Part shown: positions 50,321-58,566 of the stretch, in pieces
How positions within the stretch are numbered: position 1 is the first letter of the stretch
Layout of the letters: each line of letters opens with the position of its first letter
Assembly (NCBI GenBank): GCA_958295525.1
Contig: OY282355.1
Location: 1,551,504-1,615,503, forward strand
Length of the DNA: 64,000 nucleotides
Direction of reading: 5' to 3'
DNA from: an uncultured Dehalococcoidia bacterium
GTDB taxonomy: Bacteria; Chloroflexota; Dehalococcoidia; Lucifugimonadales; Australimonadaceae
Translations under genes and position numbers: made by a program
Notes under the pieces: model-generated
Told to the model about the DNA's origin: nothing
The model's database searches: none
Seen by the model: only the letters and a program-made list of their open reading frames with translations

Positions 50321-52831
50321 CTACGTCGTTATATCGCCGAAGTCGAGGCGCAAGGCGTCCAAGTCATCGAGCGCGTCCCACTTGGCGTCTATCGCCGCTT
50401 TGACTCTGCTTCGGATGCTTATGCGCGAGGCGGGGTCGTCCGCTACGGGCAGCAGCAATTCCTTCCAGCGGCCTGCGATGTCGGGCAGTGTTGTGTCAAT
50501 GAAGACTTTTTGCTTCATCTGCTCCTGCGTGTACTGGTGAGACAGCAAGTAGAGCAGGTAGTAGGCGTCCAGCCCATAGGCGTTGTCAGGCTCCACGACG
50601 CGCAAGACGACGAGTTCGCGCGTCAGCAGCACCTCCTTGTCATAAGGAGAGGCCATCGCCACCGTGCCGATACGGTAACTGCCCCGGCGCACGAAGACCA
50701 CGTCCCGCGGCTCGAGCGTCAGTCCGGCGCGCCCCTTAACCCGCTCGTAGACGTGGCGCGGAACGCCCGTATTGGGGTTCCTGTACATCTCCCAGTTCAC
50801 AATGTCCGCGACGCGAATATACGGGACGTCGCCCATCCCCTTGTATTTCGCCGGGGGAGAGCCGTGGCCGTGAAATTCGCGGATGACGCCTTCGTCCAGC
50901 AATTGCTGGATGGAAACGGGAGTCACTGCGCTTGGCGTCGCGCTCAGCGTTTTCCGCCAGTAGTAACGAGGCACGTAAACGCCGTCCGTTATATCCCGGG
51001 AACGGACCACGAACGCGCACTTGTTGGAATCGGCGTAAGGCGAGGCGAGTTCCCGCCGAATCACCGCCAAGTCGTCCCATATCTCTTCGGTTGTGTTTTC
51101 GCCGGACGGATCGAACCTATACAACGGGTTCCCGTTGTGGTCGTGGCCCATCTGCTCAGCGACGGCCATAACGATGTCGGATTGCTGGGCAACGCCTTTC
51201 TGGACGACCAGCAGGCAAGTTTTGGCGTTGTTATGAGGACGAAATGTGTTATGCGGAAGATCGACAACGGCCTTGACGTTATTGCCTTTCGTAATGAATT
51301 GGAGAATATAGCGATAACTAACCGCATGGAAGAAACTCTCCGGCAACACGATGGCGAGCGTGCCGCCGTCTCTGAGCATCTGCAAGCATCGCTCCACGAA
51401 CAAGATCTGAGGCTCGGTGTCTTTGGCCAAGTCTGTTTGCTCGTAGGCGGCTCCCTTGGCTTCCCATTTTCGCCCAAGAGCGAATTGCGCCGCTTCTTCC
51501 TTCGGAACTTTGATATCGACGCCGAAAGGCGGGTTCGTGAATATGAGGTCAAACTCTCGGAAATTCGCTCCGGAAACGAACATCTCACGGGCGCGCCCCT
51601 GAAATTCCGAAGCCTTGTTGAGGCTATTCTGGTGCGCCACCCCGCCGCGTCCGTCCCCAACAATCGCCATATACGCTTTGGCGATCTTAACGAGATCCAG
51701 TTCCTTGTCGATGCCGAAGAAGCAACGGCGGGCGATTTCCTGTTTCTCCATCATCAAGTTCGGGCTGTTGCGGTAGCGAGCGTTGTTCTCCATCGCATTC
51801 CAGACGTGCTCCAGAGCGTAGATAAGGAATCCTCCTGATCCGCACGCAGGGTCTAGGACTCGCTGCCCGGGCTGCGGGTTGACGATCTCCACCGCCGTTC
51901 GCACGACTTCGCGGGGCGTGAAGAACTCGCCTGTCTGGCCCGCGAACTTCGATTCGGCGAAAACCTCAAATGCGTCGCCGACTACGTCCTTGTCAGTTTT
52001 CAGCAGGCTGTACTGCTCCAACTGCCCCACTACCCACGCGACCGACCTAGCGTCGAGGTTGATCGTGTCGAACTCCTCAAACACGCCGTCTTCGACCAGT
52101 TCCTCTTTCACTTGCTCAAAGAGTCTCACTACGCGCTCTTTGACCCTTTCAGGGTCTTCGTTGAGCCCGACTCTGAATTCAGGAACTTTGTCCATATGGA
52201 ACCGCTCGTCCCAAATCTTAGCGAAAATGAGGCGAATCATCTCGCTTCCCAGTTTCTCGCGCCTGCTGATGGAGGCGTTCGTGTAGAGCATATTGAGCGC
52301 CCGGTTGAATATCGGCTTTAGGCTGTGGCTTTGGGCCGGGATAAGATCGTCTTTGGAGAGACGGCCTATCTCCTCTACGGACTCCCCGCTCCGAGGAATA
52401 TCGAAGATCACGCCAACCTTGGGCTCCCCGCTGACCGGGTCCCGGTAGACGTGCTCGATGTCCAAGCCGTTGACCCATACTCCCCACTGAGCGGACGTCG
52501 CGGTCATGTAGGAAAGGAGTTGCCGCACGCCGTCGGCACGGTTGGGCCGCTTGGTCTCCACGACGCCCACGACGTCGCTGAACTGGTTGCGCTCTTGAGG
52601 GTCGGACGTCCGGTAGATAACCAGGTCGGCCCGTTCCTGCGCGTTGCGCTTGCCCGCCTGCTCGCCTCTCTGGATACGGACTTCAATGTCCATACGGGCG
52701 AGGTCGTAGCCGTAGTCCAAATGCAAGGAGCGTTCGTAGTCTTGCCGAACGCGCTCCTCCGGCTTCCGCATATCGAGGGGCTTGCCTGTGGCGTAGTCGC
52801 GGCCCCAGCCATCCCGCAACGGACTCGTCAT
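50321..52831 (-). CDS. Single-chain nuclease-methylase-specificity R-M enzyme (Type I HsdM-related, Type IIG/IIC-like)
   Basis: This 836-residue protein starts with an HsdR_N-like nuclease domain (residues about 20-190; ERADLVIYRTSDPQ then VVGVVETKRPN giving D...E-x-K). It then has an N12-class DNA methylase as in HsdM: motif I VLDPACGSGGFLIYAL near residue 340 and motif IV FTNPPFGVD near 440. The C-terminus from about 620 looks like half of an HsdS subunit (PYIRVADIVNWEMYRNPNTG, GTVAMASPYDKEVLLTRELV), with a coiled end. Combining the three in one chain matches Type IIC/IIG enzymes. ATG 52831 has GGGGAGA upstream; an ATG 21 bp before is also possible. The gene shows lower GC than its neighbours. 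Confidence 0.88.
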   Translation of the reverse strand: MTSPLRDGWGRDYATGKPLDMRKPEERVRQDYERSLHLDYGYDLARMDIEVRIQRGEQAGKRNAQERADLVIYRTSDPQERNQFSDVVGVVETKRPNRADGVRQLLSYMTATSAQWGVWVNGLDIEHVYRDPVSGEPKVGVIFDIPRSGESVEEIGRLSKDDLIPAQSHSLKPIFNRALNMLYTNASISRREKLGSEMIRLIFAKIWDERFHMDKVPEFRVGLNEDPERVKERVVRLFEQVKEELVEDGVFEEFDTINLDARSVAWVVGQLEQYSLLKTDKDVVGDAFEVFAESKFAGQTGEFFTPREVVRTAVEIVNPQPGQRVLDPACGSGGFLIYALEHVWNAMENNARYRNSPNLMMEKQEIARRCFFGIDKELDLVKIAKAYMAIVGDGRGGVAHQNSLNKASEFQGRAREMFVSGANFREFDLIFTNPPFGVDIKVPKEEAAQFALGRKWEAKGAAYEQTDLAKDTEPQILFVERCLQMLRDGGTLAIVLPESFFHAVSYRYILQFITKGNNVKAVVDLPHNTFRPHNNAKTCLLVVQKGVAQQSDIVMAVAEQMGHDHNGNPLYRFDPSGENTTEEIWDDLAVIRRELASPYADSNKCAFVVRSRDITDGVYVPRYYWRKTLSATPSAVTPVSIQQLLDEGVIREFHGHGSPPAKYKGMGDVPYIRVADIVNWEMYRNPNTGVPRHVYERVKGRAGLTLEPRDVVFVRRGSYRIGTVAMASPYDKEVLLTRELVVLRVVEPDNAYGLDAYYLLYLLSHQYTQEQMKQKVFIDTTLPDIAGRWKELLLPVADDPASRISIRSRVKAAIDAKWDALDDLDALRLDFGDITT

Positions 52832-52948
52832 GCTGCGTCTCCCCGCGAGCATCGGCGGAATGCTCGCCGCCCAAGCCCGAGCGCCGCGCCCCAGCCTAGT
52901 TCCCGAAGTATACTACCCCTGAATAGAGCATGCGAGGGGGCAAGCGCA

Positions 52949-54718
52949 ATGGCATACGTCAGCAAGGCGGAGTGGGGTTCGGACGTCATCGCGGAGACGC
53001 TGCGCGGGCTCGGCGTCGAGTACGTCGCGCTCAACCCCGGCGCGAGTTTCCGAGGCGTCCACGACTCGCTCGTGAACTACCTGGGCAACGAGCGCCCGGA
53101 ACTGATCCTCTGCCCCCACGAGGAGATCGCCGTCGCCGTCGCGCACGGCTACGGCAAAGCCGCAGGCAAGCCGATGGCCGCCTACGTCCACAACGTCGTC
53201 GGGCTGCTCCACGCGAGCATGGCGATCTTCAACGCCTACGCGAACCGCTCCGCCACGCTCGTGCTCGGCGGGACGGGGCCGATGGCCGCCGACAACCGCC
53301 GCCCGTGGATCGAGTGGATCCACACGGCGAACGTGCAGGGCAACGCCGTCCGCGACTTCGTGAAGTGGGACGACCAGCCCGCGAGCGTCGGCGCAGCCGT
53401 GGAGTCGCTCATCCGCGCCCACCAGATCGCCGTGAGCCAGCCGCAAGGGCCCGTCTACGTCTGCTTCGACGTGACGACCCAGGAGCAGCGGCTCGAGGAG
53501 CCCTTCGAAATGCCGGAATTCGCGTCGTTCCCCCAGCCGACGCGGATCCAGGCCGACCCCGACGCGCTCGCCCGCGCCGCCGACCTGCTCGCGGGCGCCC
53601 GGCGCCCCGTCGTTATGGCCAACTTCCTCGGCAGGTCGCCGGAGGCCGCGAACGCGCTCGTCCGCCTCGCGGAGATGCTGTCCCTGCCCGTCGTTTCGGG
53701 CGGCGACCTCTACAACTTCCCCTCGCGCCACCCCCTCAACGCCACGCGCTCCAAGCGCGACTTGCTCCGCGAGGCGGACGTCGTCCTCGCGCTCGACGTC
53801 TACGATCTGCAGCAGGCGCTCACCGGCCAGGACTACCGCTCCCGCCAATTGCAGCATCTCCCGCCGCCCGACGCGCAAGTGATCGACGTCTCGCTGCGCC
53901 AACTCGCGGTTCGCAGTTGGACGGCGGACTACGGCGGCCTCCATCCGACCGCGCTCTCCGTCCAGGCCGACACCGCCCTCGCTGTCCCCGCGCTCGCCGA
54001 TCTGATCGAGCGCAGACTGAACGACGGGCCGGACCGCTCCGGCGAGTTGCGCGAGCGCCGCGCCCGCGTCGCCGCCCTCCACGCCGACGCCGAACGCGAG
54101 GCCGCGCAGACCGTCGAGCGCCGCGCCGGAGAGTCGCCCATCGCCTTGCCGTTCCTCGCCGCCGAGATGTGGGAGGTCGTCAAAGACGAGGACTGGGTTC
54201 TGGGGAACGGCAACCTGCGCGGATGGACGGAGCGGCTATGGGACTACGCCGAGCCCCATCAAGTCATCGAGTCGCGGGGCGGCGGCGGCCTCGGGCAAGG
54301 CTTCGGCCACGCGCTCGGCGTCGCGCTGGCGAACCGCGGCAAGGGGCGCCTCACGATCAACATTCAGTCGGACGGCGACTTCCTGTTCACGCCCGCGGCG
54401 GTCTGGACGGCGGCGCATCACCGCATCCCGATGCTCGTCGTGATGTACAACAATCGCACCTACGGCAACGACCTGGGGCATCAGGGGCTGATGGCGGAAG
54501 TGCGCGGCAGGCCGGACGAGAACAAGACGATCGGCATAGACATAGACGACCCCTACGTGGACTTCGCGGAGATGGCGCGGTCGTTCGGCGCGTGGGCGGA
54601 GGGCCCAGTGGACGACCCCGCCGCGCTGCGGGGCGCGCTGGAGCGCGCGAAGCGCGAGGTCGTCGAGAACGGGCGCGTCGCGCTCGTCGACGTCGTCACG
54701 GAGGTGGGGGAGCGGTAG
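52949..54718 (+). CDS. Thiamine-diphosphate-dependent enzyme, acetolactate-synthase-like
   Basis: This 589-residue protein has the three-domain ThDP plan. The PYR domain has the activating Glu in LILCPHEEIAVAVAHGYGKA, the middle Rossmann domain ARRPVVMANFLGRSPEAANA, and the PP domain with ThDP motif QSDGDFLFTPAAVWTAAHH then VVMYNNRTYGND. Members of this group include acetolactate synthase, benzoylformate decarboxylase and oxalyl-CoA decarboxylase; LNPGASFRG at the N-terminus places it with benzoylformate-decarboxylase-like or unknown members rather than IlvB. ATG 52949 has GAGGGGG 9 nt upstream. The preceding gene is divergent, the following convergent. Confidence 0.9.
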   Translation: MAYVSKAEWGSDVIAETLRGLGVEYVALNPGASFRGVHDSLVNYLGNERPELILCPHEEIAVAVAHGYGKAAGKPMAAYVHNVVGLLHASMAIFNAYANRSATLVLGGTGPMAADNRRPWIEWIHTANVQGNAVRDFVKWDDQPASVGAAVESLIRAHQIAVSQPQGPVYVCFDVTTQEQRLEEPFEMPEFASFPQPTRIQADPDALARAADLLAGARRPVVMANFLGRSPEAANALVRLAEMLSLPVVSGGDLYNFPSRHPLNATRSKRDLLREADVVLALDVYDLQQALTGQDYRSRQLQHLPPPDAQVIDVSLRQLAVRSWTADYGGLHPTALSVQADTALAVPALADLIERRLNDGPDRSGELRERRARVAALHADAEREAAQTVERRAGESPIALPFLAAEMWEVVKDEDWVLGNGNLRGWTERLWDYAEPHQVIESRGGGGLGQGFGHALGVALANRGKGRLTINIQSDGDFLFTPAAVWTAAHHRIPMLVVMYNNRTYGNDLGHQGLMAEVRGRPDENKTIGIDIDDPYVDFAEMARSFGAWAEGPVDDPAALRGALERAKREVVENGRVALVDVVTEVGER

Positions 54719-54738
54719 GGTAGGCTAGAAGAGCACGG

Positions 54739-55209
54739 TTAGAGCGCGGCCTGCGCTCCGTGCTTTCTCGCGTACCGCGCGAAGTCCTTCCCGCGCGGCG
54801 GAGGGGCGTCCGGCGGAATCTTCTCGTCCGCAGCGGCGATGAGCGCGAGGAATTCCTCGGCCTCCGCTATTCCCTCCCAGATGTCGCTGAGGCTGCGGGT
54901 ATCGCCGTAGAAATTCCGGTGATAGCCCTCCATAACGGCGTAGAGACGGGTGACCGCCTTGTCCGTGCGCCCTGCGCTCCGCTGGATATGCCGCGCAATA
55001 TCGAGGAAGTCGGCGTGCGTCGTAAGCGGCCAGCCGCGCTTGCGGGCGAAATCTATGAGAGCGTGAGCGGCTGCGCCCCAAATCTTTTCCGAGGCTTGGA
55101 GCCGGTCGCGGGCGGCCGCCCGCTCCTTCGCGTGCTCGAGAAACAGGTCGGGGTGAACGCTGTGAGGCGTTTGAGGCGGCGTCGGAGCGGGGCGCGTCAG
55201 CGTGGTCAT
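54739..55209 (-). CDS. PaREP1/HEPN-like small protein, copy 1
   Basis: This 156-residue helical protein has the signature ERAAARDRLQASEKIWGAAA, then FARKRGWPLTTHADF and YHRNFYGDTRSL. It resembles the PaREP1 group of HEPN-superfamily proteins, where a helix carrying GDxxQASEKxWGAA is typical. The segment RGWPLTTH fits a HEPN R-x6-H pair, so RNase activity is possible, though no MNT partner is adjacent. A paralogue lies at 59253-59741 (shared DRLQASEKIWGA, ARKRGW). Divergent from it is the AT-rich two-gene unit. Confidence 0.65.
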   Translation of the reverse strand: MTTLTRPAPTPPQTPHSVHPDLFLEHAKERAAARDRLQASEKIWGAAAHALIDFARKRGWPLTTHADFLDIARHIQRSAGRTDKAVTRLYAVMEGYHRNFYGDTRSLSDIWEGIAEAEEFLALIAAADEKIPPDAPPPRGKDFARYARKHGAQAAL

Positions 55210-55262
55210 TCGCGGCTTCTCATAGGCGCATCGGCCTTCCTGCAGTGGGATGCGCTCCCCCG

Positions 55263-55291
55263 AGCGTACCTACTTCGCCCGCCGCTGTCAA
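55263..55291 (-). promoter_or_regulatory. Candidate promoter of the PaREP1/HEPN-like gene
   Basis: On the minus strand TTGACA (55291-55286) and TACGCT (55268-55263) are 17 bp apart. Transcription would start near 55256, about 47 nt before the start codon. The -35 is perfect, the -10 weak. It points away from the promoter of the two-gene unit, 70 bp distant. Confidence 0.5.
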
Positions 55292-55323
55292 TTGCTTGCG
55301 CCGCGACGTATGGGGCAGGGGGC

Positions 55324-55335
55324 GGGGGGGGGGGG
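55324..55335. repeat. G12 homopolymer tract upstream of the two-gene unit
   Basis: Twelve consecutive G residues lie 25 bp before the -35 box at 55361 and between the two divergent promoters. Such tracts slip during replication and can change promoter strength. A run this long may also be miscounted in sequencing. Confidence 0.8.
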
Positions 55336-55360
55336 CAAGGGCGGACTTTGCGAGCGGCAG

Positions 55361-55389
55361 TTGACAAGCATAGGAGTTGTAAATAGTAT
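55361..55389 (+). promoter_or_regulatory. Near-consensus sigma70 promoter of the two-gene unit
   Basis: TTGACA at 55361-55366 and TAGTAT at 55384-55389 are separated by 17 bp; TATAAC at 55387-55392 overlaps as an alternative -10. The predicted start near 55396 leaves the GGAGG at 55396-55400 almost at the transcript end, giving a very short leader. Alternatively initiation is slightly upstream. This is among the best promoters in the window. Confidence 0.6.
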
Positions 55390-55407
55390 AACGATGGAGG
55401 TGTACCC

Positions 55408-56346
55408 ATGGTCAGCCTCGTGCGCCCCGGAACACTTGAGCGGAAGATATACTTCTACCAGGCGGACATAGGAGTCGATGAAGGGGGGGCCTTGTTGGCC
55501 TACGACCCTATGCCTGCGTTGAACGCTATCGCTGCTCTTCCTTTCACCAACGATGACAGCGGACGTTACGAGTTCGACAGCGAGGGGAACGCCGTCTGTG
55601 CCATAGTGCACTCAACAGGGCAGAATCCTTCTTTGCGGTTCTGCCGCATACGGAGGACAGGTCTGCCGCAATTGGAAAATGCAGGCACGATAACCGACCT
55701 TGACTTGGGAGTCAGCACAGGGTTACTTGAAGCGATCCACGTGGTCTTTTTCCCAAACAATATAGTGGGGGCGGAGTACAATCACTACGGCCCACGAATG
55801 TCAAGGCTTGGGAATTACTTCTACACCAAATCAAATCATGTGGTGCCTGATGCAGCCTTTCGCCCTCTGTTACGTGGTGATGCTGTAGAACAGATGAGCC
55901 GACTCAATGAAATACGCGAATTGTCATTCAACATCCGTCCGTCTCATATTGAAGCAATGAGTCGGACAGATAACTCTTTGGCTGAGGCATTTAGAGCGCC
56001 ATTCCGTGTGTTGGAATACCCTGAAACTTTGCACCTACATCTCAAACCGATAGCAAATGAACGTCGTAGCTTGCTCGACAGGCTAGTAAGCCCAATCAAA
56101 GAACTCATGAGCACCCCATCGATTCGCGATGGGGTTGAAAAGCTAGAAGTCAGAGGAAAGTGCTCAGACTCAGAGCGCGTGGAAACGCTCGATTTGCTCA
56201 AAGATCAACTTATTTCGACCGTGCAAATCGTTCGCATGAACGAAAGGAGTCGCGCTCTTGACACTAATGCGGCGTTCAATGCAATCTATGAGGCTTATGA
56301 AGATTCGTTCGATCTGATACAATCAGCTGCTAGCGTGTCGCCATGA
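55408..56346 (+). CDS. Uncharacterised cytosolic protein, first gene of an AT-rich pair
   Basis: This 312-residue protein is not recognised. It looks soluble: a beta-rich N-terminal half (ERKIYFYQADIG, NAVCAIVHSTGQNPSLRFCR, LLEAIHVVFFPNNIVGAEYN) and a helical C-terminal half (LDRLVSPIKELMSTPSIRDG, LLKDQLISTVQIVRMNERSR). GGAGG 7 nt upstream fixes the ATG at 55408. Codon and base use are much AT-richer than in neighbours. Its stop overlaps the ATG of the membrane protein gene (ATGA at 56343-56346), so the two products are likely partners. The context of R-M and HEPN-like genes suggests phage defence, as a sensor or regulator, by inference only. Confidence 0.75.
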   Translation: MVSLVRPGTLERKIYFYQADIGVDEGGALLAYDPMPALNAIAALPFTNDDSGRYEFDSEGNAVCAIVHSTGQNPSLRFCRIRRTGLPQLENAGTITDLDLGVSTGLLEAIHVVFFPNNIVGAEYNHYGPRMSRLGNYFYTKSNHVVPDAAFRPLLRGDAVEQMSRLNEIRELSFNIRPSHIEAMSRTDNSLAEAFRAPFRVLEYPETLHLHLKPIANERRSLLDRLVSPIKELMSTPSIRDGVEKLEVRGKCSDSERVETLDLLKDQLISTVQIVRMNERSRALDTNAAFNAIYEAYEDSFDLIQSAASVSP

Positions 56347-56828
56347 ACCGAATACGAACGTTCTGGCAGAAGCATTTCCTTGGAATAGAAGCCACGGCGG
56401 CCGGGCTGATGACGATGATCTTTTCGTTTTGGTTTTTCGTGTGTGATGGCGAGTACTTCATAGACGAATTTATGCAAGGAAACCGGAGCAGCGCATACAC
56501 AACCATTGCGAGTATCGCAGGAATACTTCTTGGGTTTTCCATTGCGGTCGCGTCGCTCGTATTGAATGTTTCGTCTTCTCCGAGACTAGAGTTGGTGCGC
56601 AAGAGTGAGCATTACCCAAAGATTTGGAAGACGTTTACTAGCACTGGAAGAATGCTTGGACTATTGACAGTTATCGCTCTTATTTGCCTTTTTGCTGATA
56701 CAGATAGAGCATCAATTCCGTGGTTGACTATTCCGTTATGCTTCTCTCTTTTAATCTCTGCTTTGAGAGTACTTCGGGTACTGTGGATACTCGAAAATAT
56801 CATTGAAATTGTTGTAACCAAAAAGTAG
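56343..56828 (+). CDS. Four-helix membrane protein, second gene of the AT-rich pair
   Basis: This 161-residue protein has four hydrophobic helices, at about residues 15-34 (ATAAGLMTMIFSFWFFVC), 52-75 (TIASIAGILLGFSIAVASLV), 101-118 (MLGLLTVIALICLFAD) and 125-150. Cytosolic loops are short and basic. It could act as a membrane effector together with the 312-residue protein, as in several two-gene abortive-infection systems, but no family was recognised. It overlaps the first gene by ATGA and converges on the methyltransferase-HNH gene 73 bp away. Confidence 0.78.
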   Translation: MNRIRTFWQKHFLGIEATAAGLMTMIFSFWFFVCDGEYFIDEFMQGNRSSAYTTIASIAGILLGFSIAVASLVLNVSSSPRLELVRKSEHYPKIWKTFTSTGRMLGLLTVIALICLFADTDRASIPWLTIPLCFSLLISALRVLRVLWILENIIEIVVTKK

Positions 56829-56901
56829 TCTTCCGGCGGAAAGAGGGATTGCAATCCCCGCCTGAACGGACGTAACGGTAGGGCGATTCGGGCGGCTATG
56901 C

Positions 56902-58383
56902 CTACCCCTCCCCCCGGGCGGCGGCGACCATCTCCTGCACGTCGGGCGAGTTCCATGCGTCGCGCACCCTTGCGGAGGCGCGGCGGACGGTGGCCATCGC
57001 CGCCTTCGCTTTCGGCTCGTCGAGCATCCAGCGGTCGCGGTTGTTCTCCCGCTGCAGGCCGGACAGCGTGAATCTGTCCTTCTTCTTGCCGTTGCACGGG
57101 CCGCAGAGCAGAATGCGGTTCGTTATGTAGTTCTCTCCGTTGTCTTTCTTTGGCGTGACGTGATCCAACTCCATAAACGGCTCTTCCAGTTCGCGCCCGC
57201 AACCGGCGCAGACGACGCGCGTTCCCGCCGCGTTCGCTTGCGCCCGCTGCAGGACCCCGCGCATTTCAGCGTGATTGAGCCGCTGCCACGGCTGGCGGGT
57301 CGTCGTGTAGACCGGCCCCAACTCAGGGGCGGCGTTCTCGCCGGTGTCCGTTCGTTCGGGCGCTTCCGTACTGTAGTGCGCGTCGTACTTGGCGAGTTGC
57401 TCGTCGAGCCATTCCGTCAAGTCGGGGCGTTCGCGGATTTTCGCGGCGTCCGCCGCTTTCATGCCGGCCATTCGGCAAACAACGTGGTAGCGGGCGTCGG
57501 TTCGTCGGTCGACGCCAATCCAGCGCCGCCCGTGCTTCCGCGCCGCGATGATGGTGGTGGCGCATCCCGCGAACGGGTCGAGCACGAGGTCGCCCGGGTT
57601 GCTGCTGGCGAGGATGATGCGCTCGTACAAAGGAAGAGGCTTTTGGTCTGGGCTTCCGGTGCGTTCGTTGGCCTTCCTTCCGACAGGAGTCATTCCGTCT
57701 CTGTCCTCAAGCCAGTAATCCTCAGGCACTTTGCCTTTGGCATCAAGCGTTGCCTCTTGCTTGAAGATACCAGACGTTTTGCCTGTCTGAAGTTTCACAT
57801 AAGGGATTCGCAGACTCTCGTAGTTAAACGGCGCGGAATCCGACTTCGCGTAGAAGTAGATCGTGTCGTGCTTGCGGGGGAACCACCGTTTTGTGTTGCT
57901 CGGTCCCGTGTAGCACCAGACGACTTCGTTGCGGAAGTTCTTGGGGCCGAAAATGGCGTCCATCGCCATGCGGATGTAGGCGTTGGCGGCGTGGTCGCAG
58001 TGCAAGTAGATGCTGCCCGTGGGCTTCAGCACGCGATGGCACTCCATCAAGCGGACGGAGAGGAAGCAGAGGAACGCGGCAATGCCGTCGTCGTGCGCGC
58101 TTCGGGCGGCGTGTATGACGTCGGCGAGGGCGGGGTTATCGTCCTTGATCTGCTCCAGCCAGACGGGATGGACTTCGTTCCACGCCCACTGGTCAGGCAG
58201 GACGCCGGTGTCGCCCCACTTCCAGTTATCGACGTAGAAGCCGGCGGTTCCGCTGCGGTTGCGGCGCGTGTTGAAGGGCGGGTCAGTTGCGATGAGGTCG
58301 ACGGTCGCGCTGTTCATCCCGCGCAGGACGTCGAGGTTGTCGAGTTCGTAGAGGATGTTGTCGGGGAAGTTTTGGACGGCCAC
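56902..58383 (-). CDS. DNA methyltransferase with C-terminal HNH domain, second copy
   Basis: This 493-residue fusion has beta-class methyltransferase order: motif IV VDLIATDPPFNTRRN near residues 27-41, motif I LVLDPFAGCATTIIAARKHG near 260. Between them is the putative recognition region (about residues 165-240); its DNA (about 57650-57850) is AT-richer than the flanks. The C-terminal third holds an HNH nuclease with a four-Cys zinc knuckle: CAGCGRELEEPFMELDHVTP, then NYITNRILLCGPCNGKKKD (about 393-440). A short helical tail follows. It is similar in plan, not in detail, to the protein at 19380-20912. It is the only R-M gene at this spot and is divergent from alkB. Confidence 0.9.
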   Translation of the reverse strand: MAVQNFPDNILYELDNLDVLRGMNSATVDLIATDPPFNTRRNRSGTAGFYVDNWKWGDTGVLPDQWAWNEVHPVWLEQIKDDNPALADVIHAARSAHDDGIAAFLCFLSVRLMECHRVLKPTGSIYLHCDHAANAYIRMAMDAIFGPKNFRNEVVWCYTGPSNTKRWFPRKHDTIYFYAKSDSAPFNYESLRIPYVKLQTGKTSGIFKQEATLDAKGKVPEDYWLEDRDGMTPVGRKANERTGSPDQKPLPLYERIILASSNPGDLVLDPFAGCATTIIAARKHGRRWIGVDRRTDARYHVVCRMAGMKAADAAKIRERPDLTEWLDEQLAKYDAHYSTEAPERTDTGENAAPELGPVYTTTRQPWQRLNHAEMRGVLQRAQANAAGTRVVCAGCGRELEEPFMELDHVTPKKDNGENYITNRILLCGPCNGKKKDRFTLSGLQRENNRDRWMLDEPKAKAAMATVRRASARVRDAWNSPDVQEMVAAARGEG

Positions 58384-58566
58384 GGGTTTCTCGCTCCTGC
58401 GGAGTGTAGGTCAGGACTACGATGGCGCAGCGGGGGCGGGGTTGTCAAGGGGCGTGTGGCGGGCAAGCGCCTCGCGGCGGGCGCGACACGAGGCGCAACC
58501 CTTGCCTGCCGCCGCGGCGACCTCTTCCCGCTGTGTGCTACTATCCCGCTAGGAGGAGGCGCAGCG

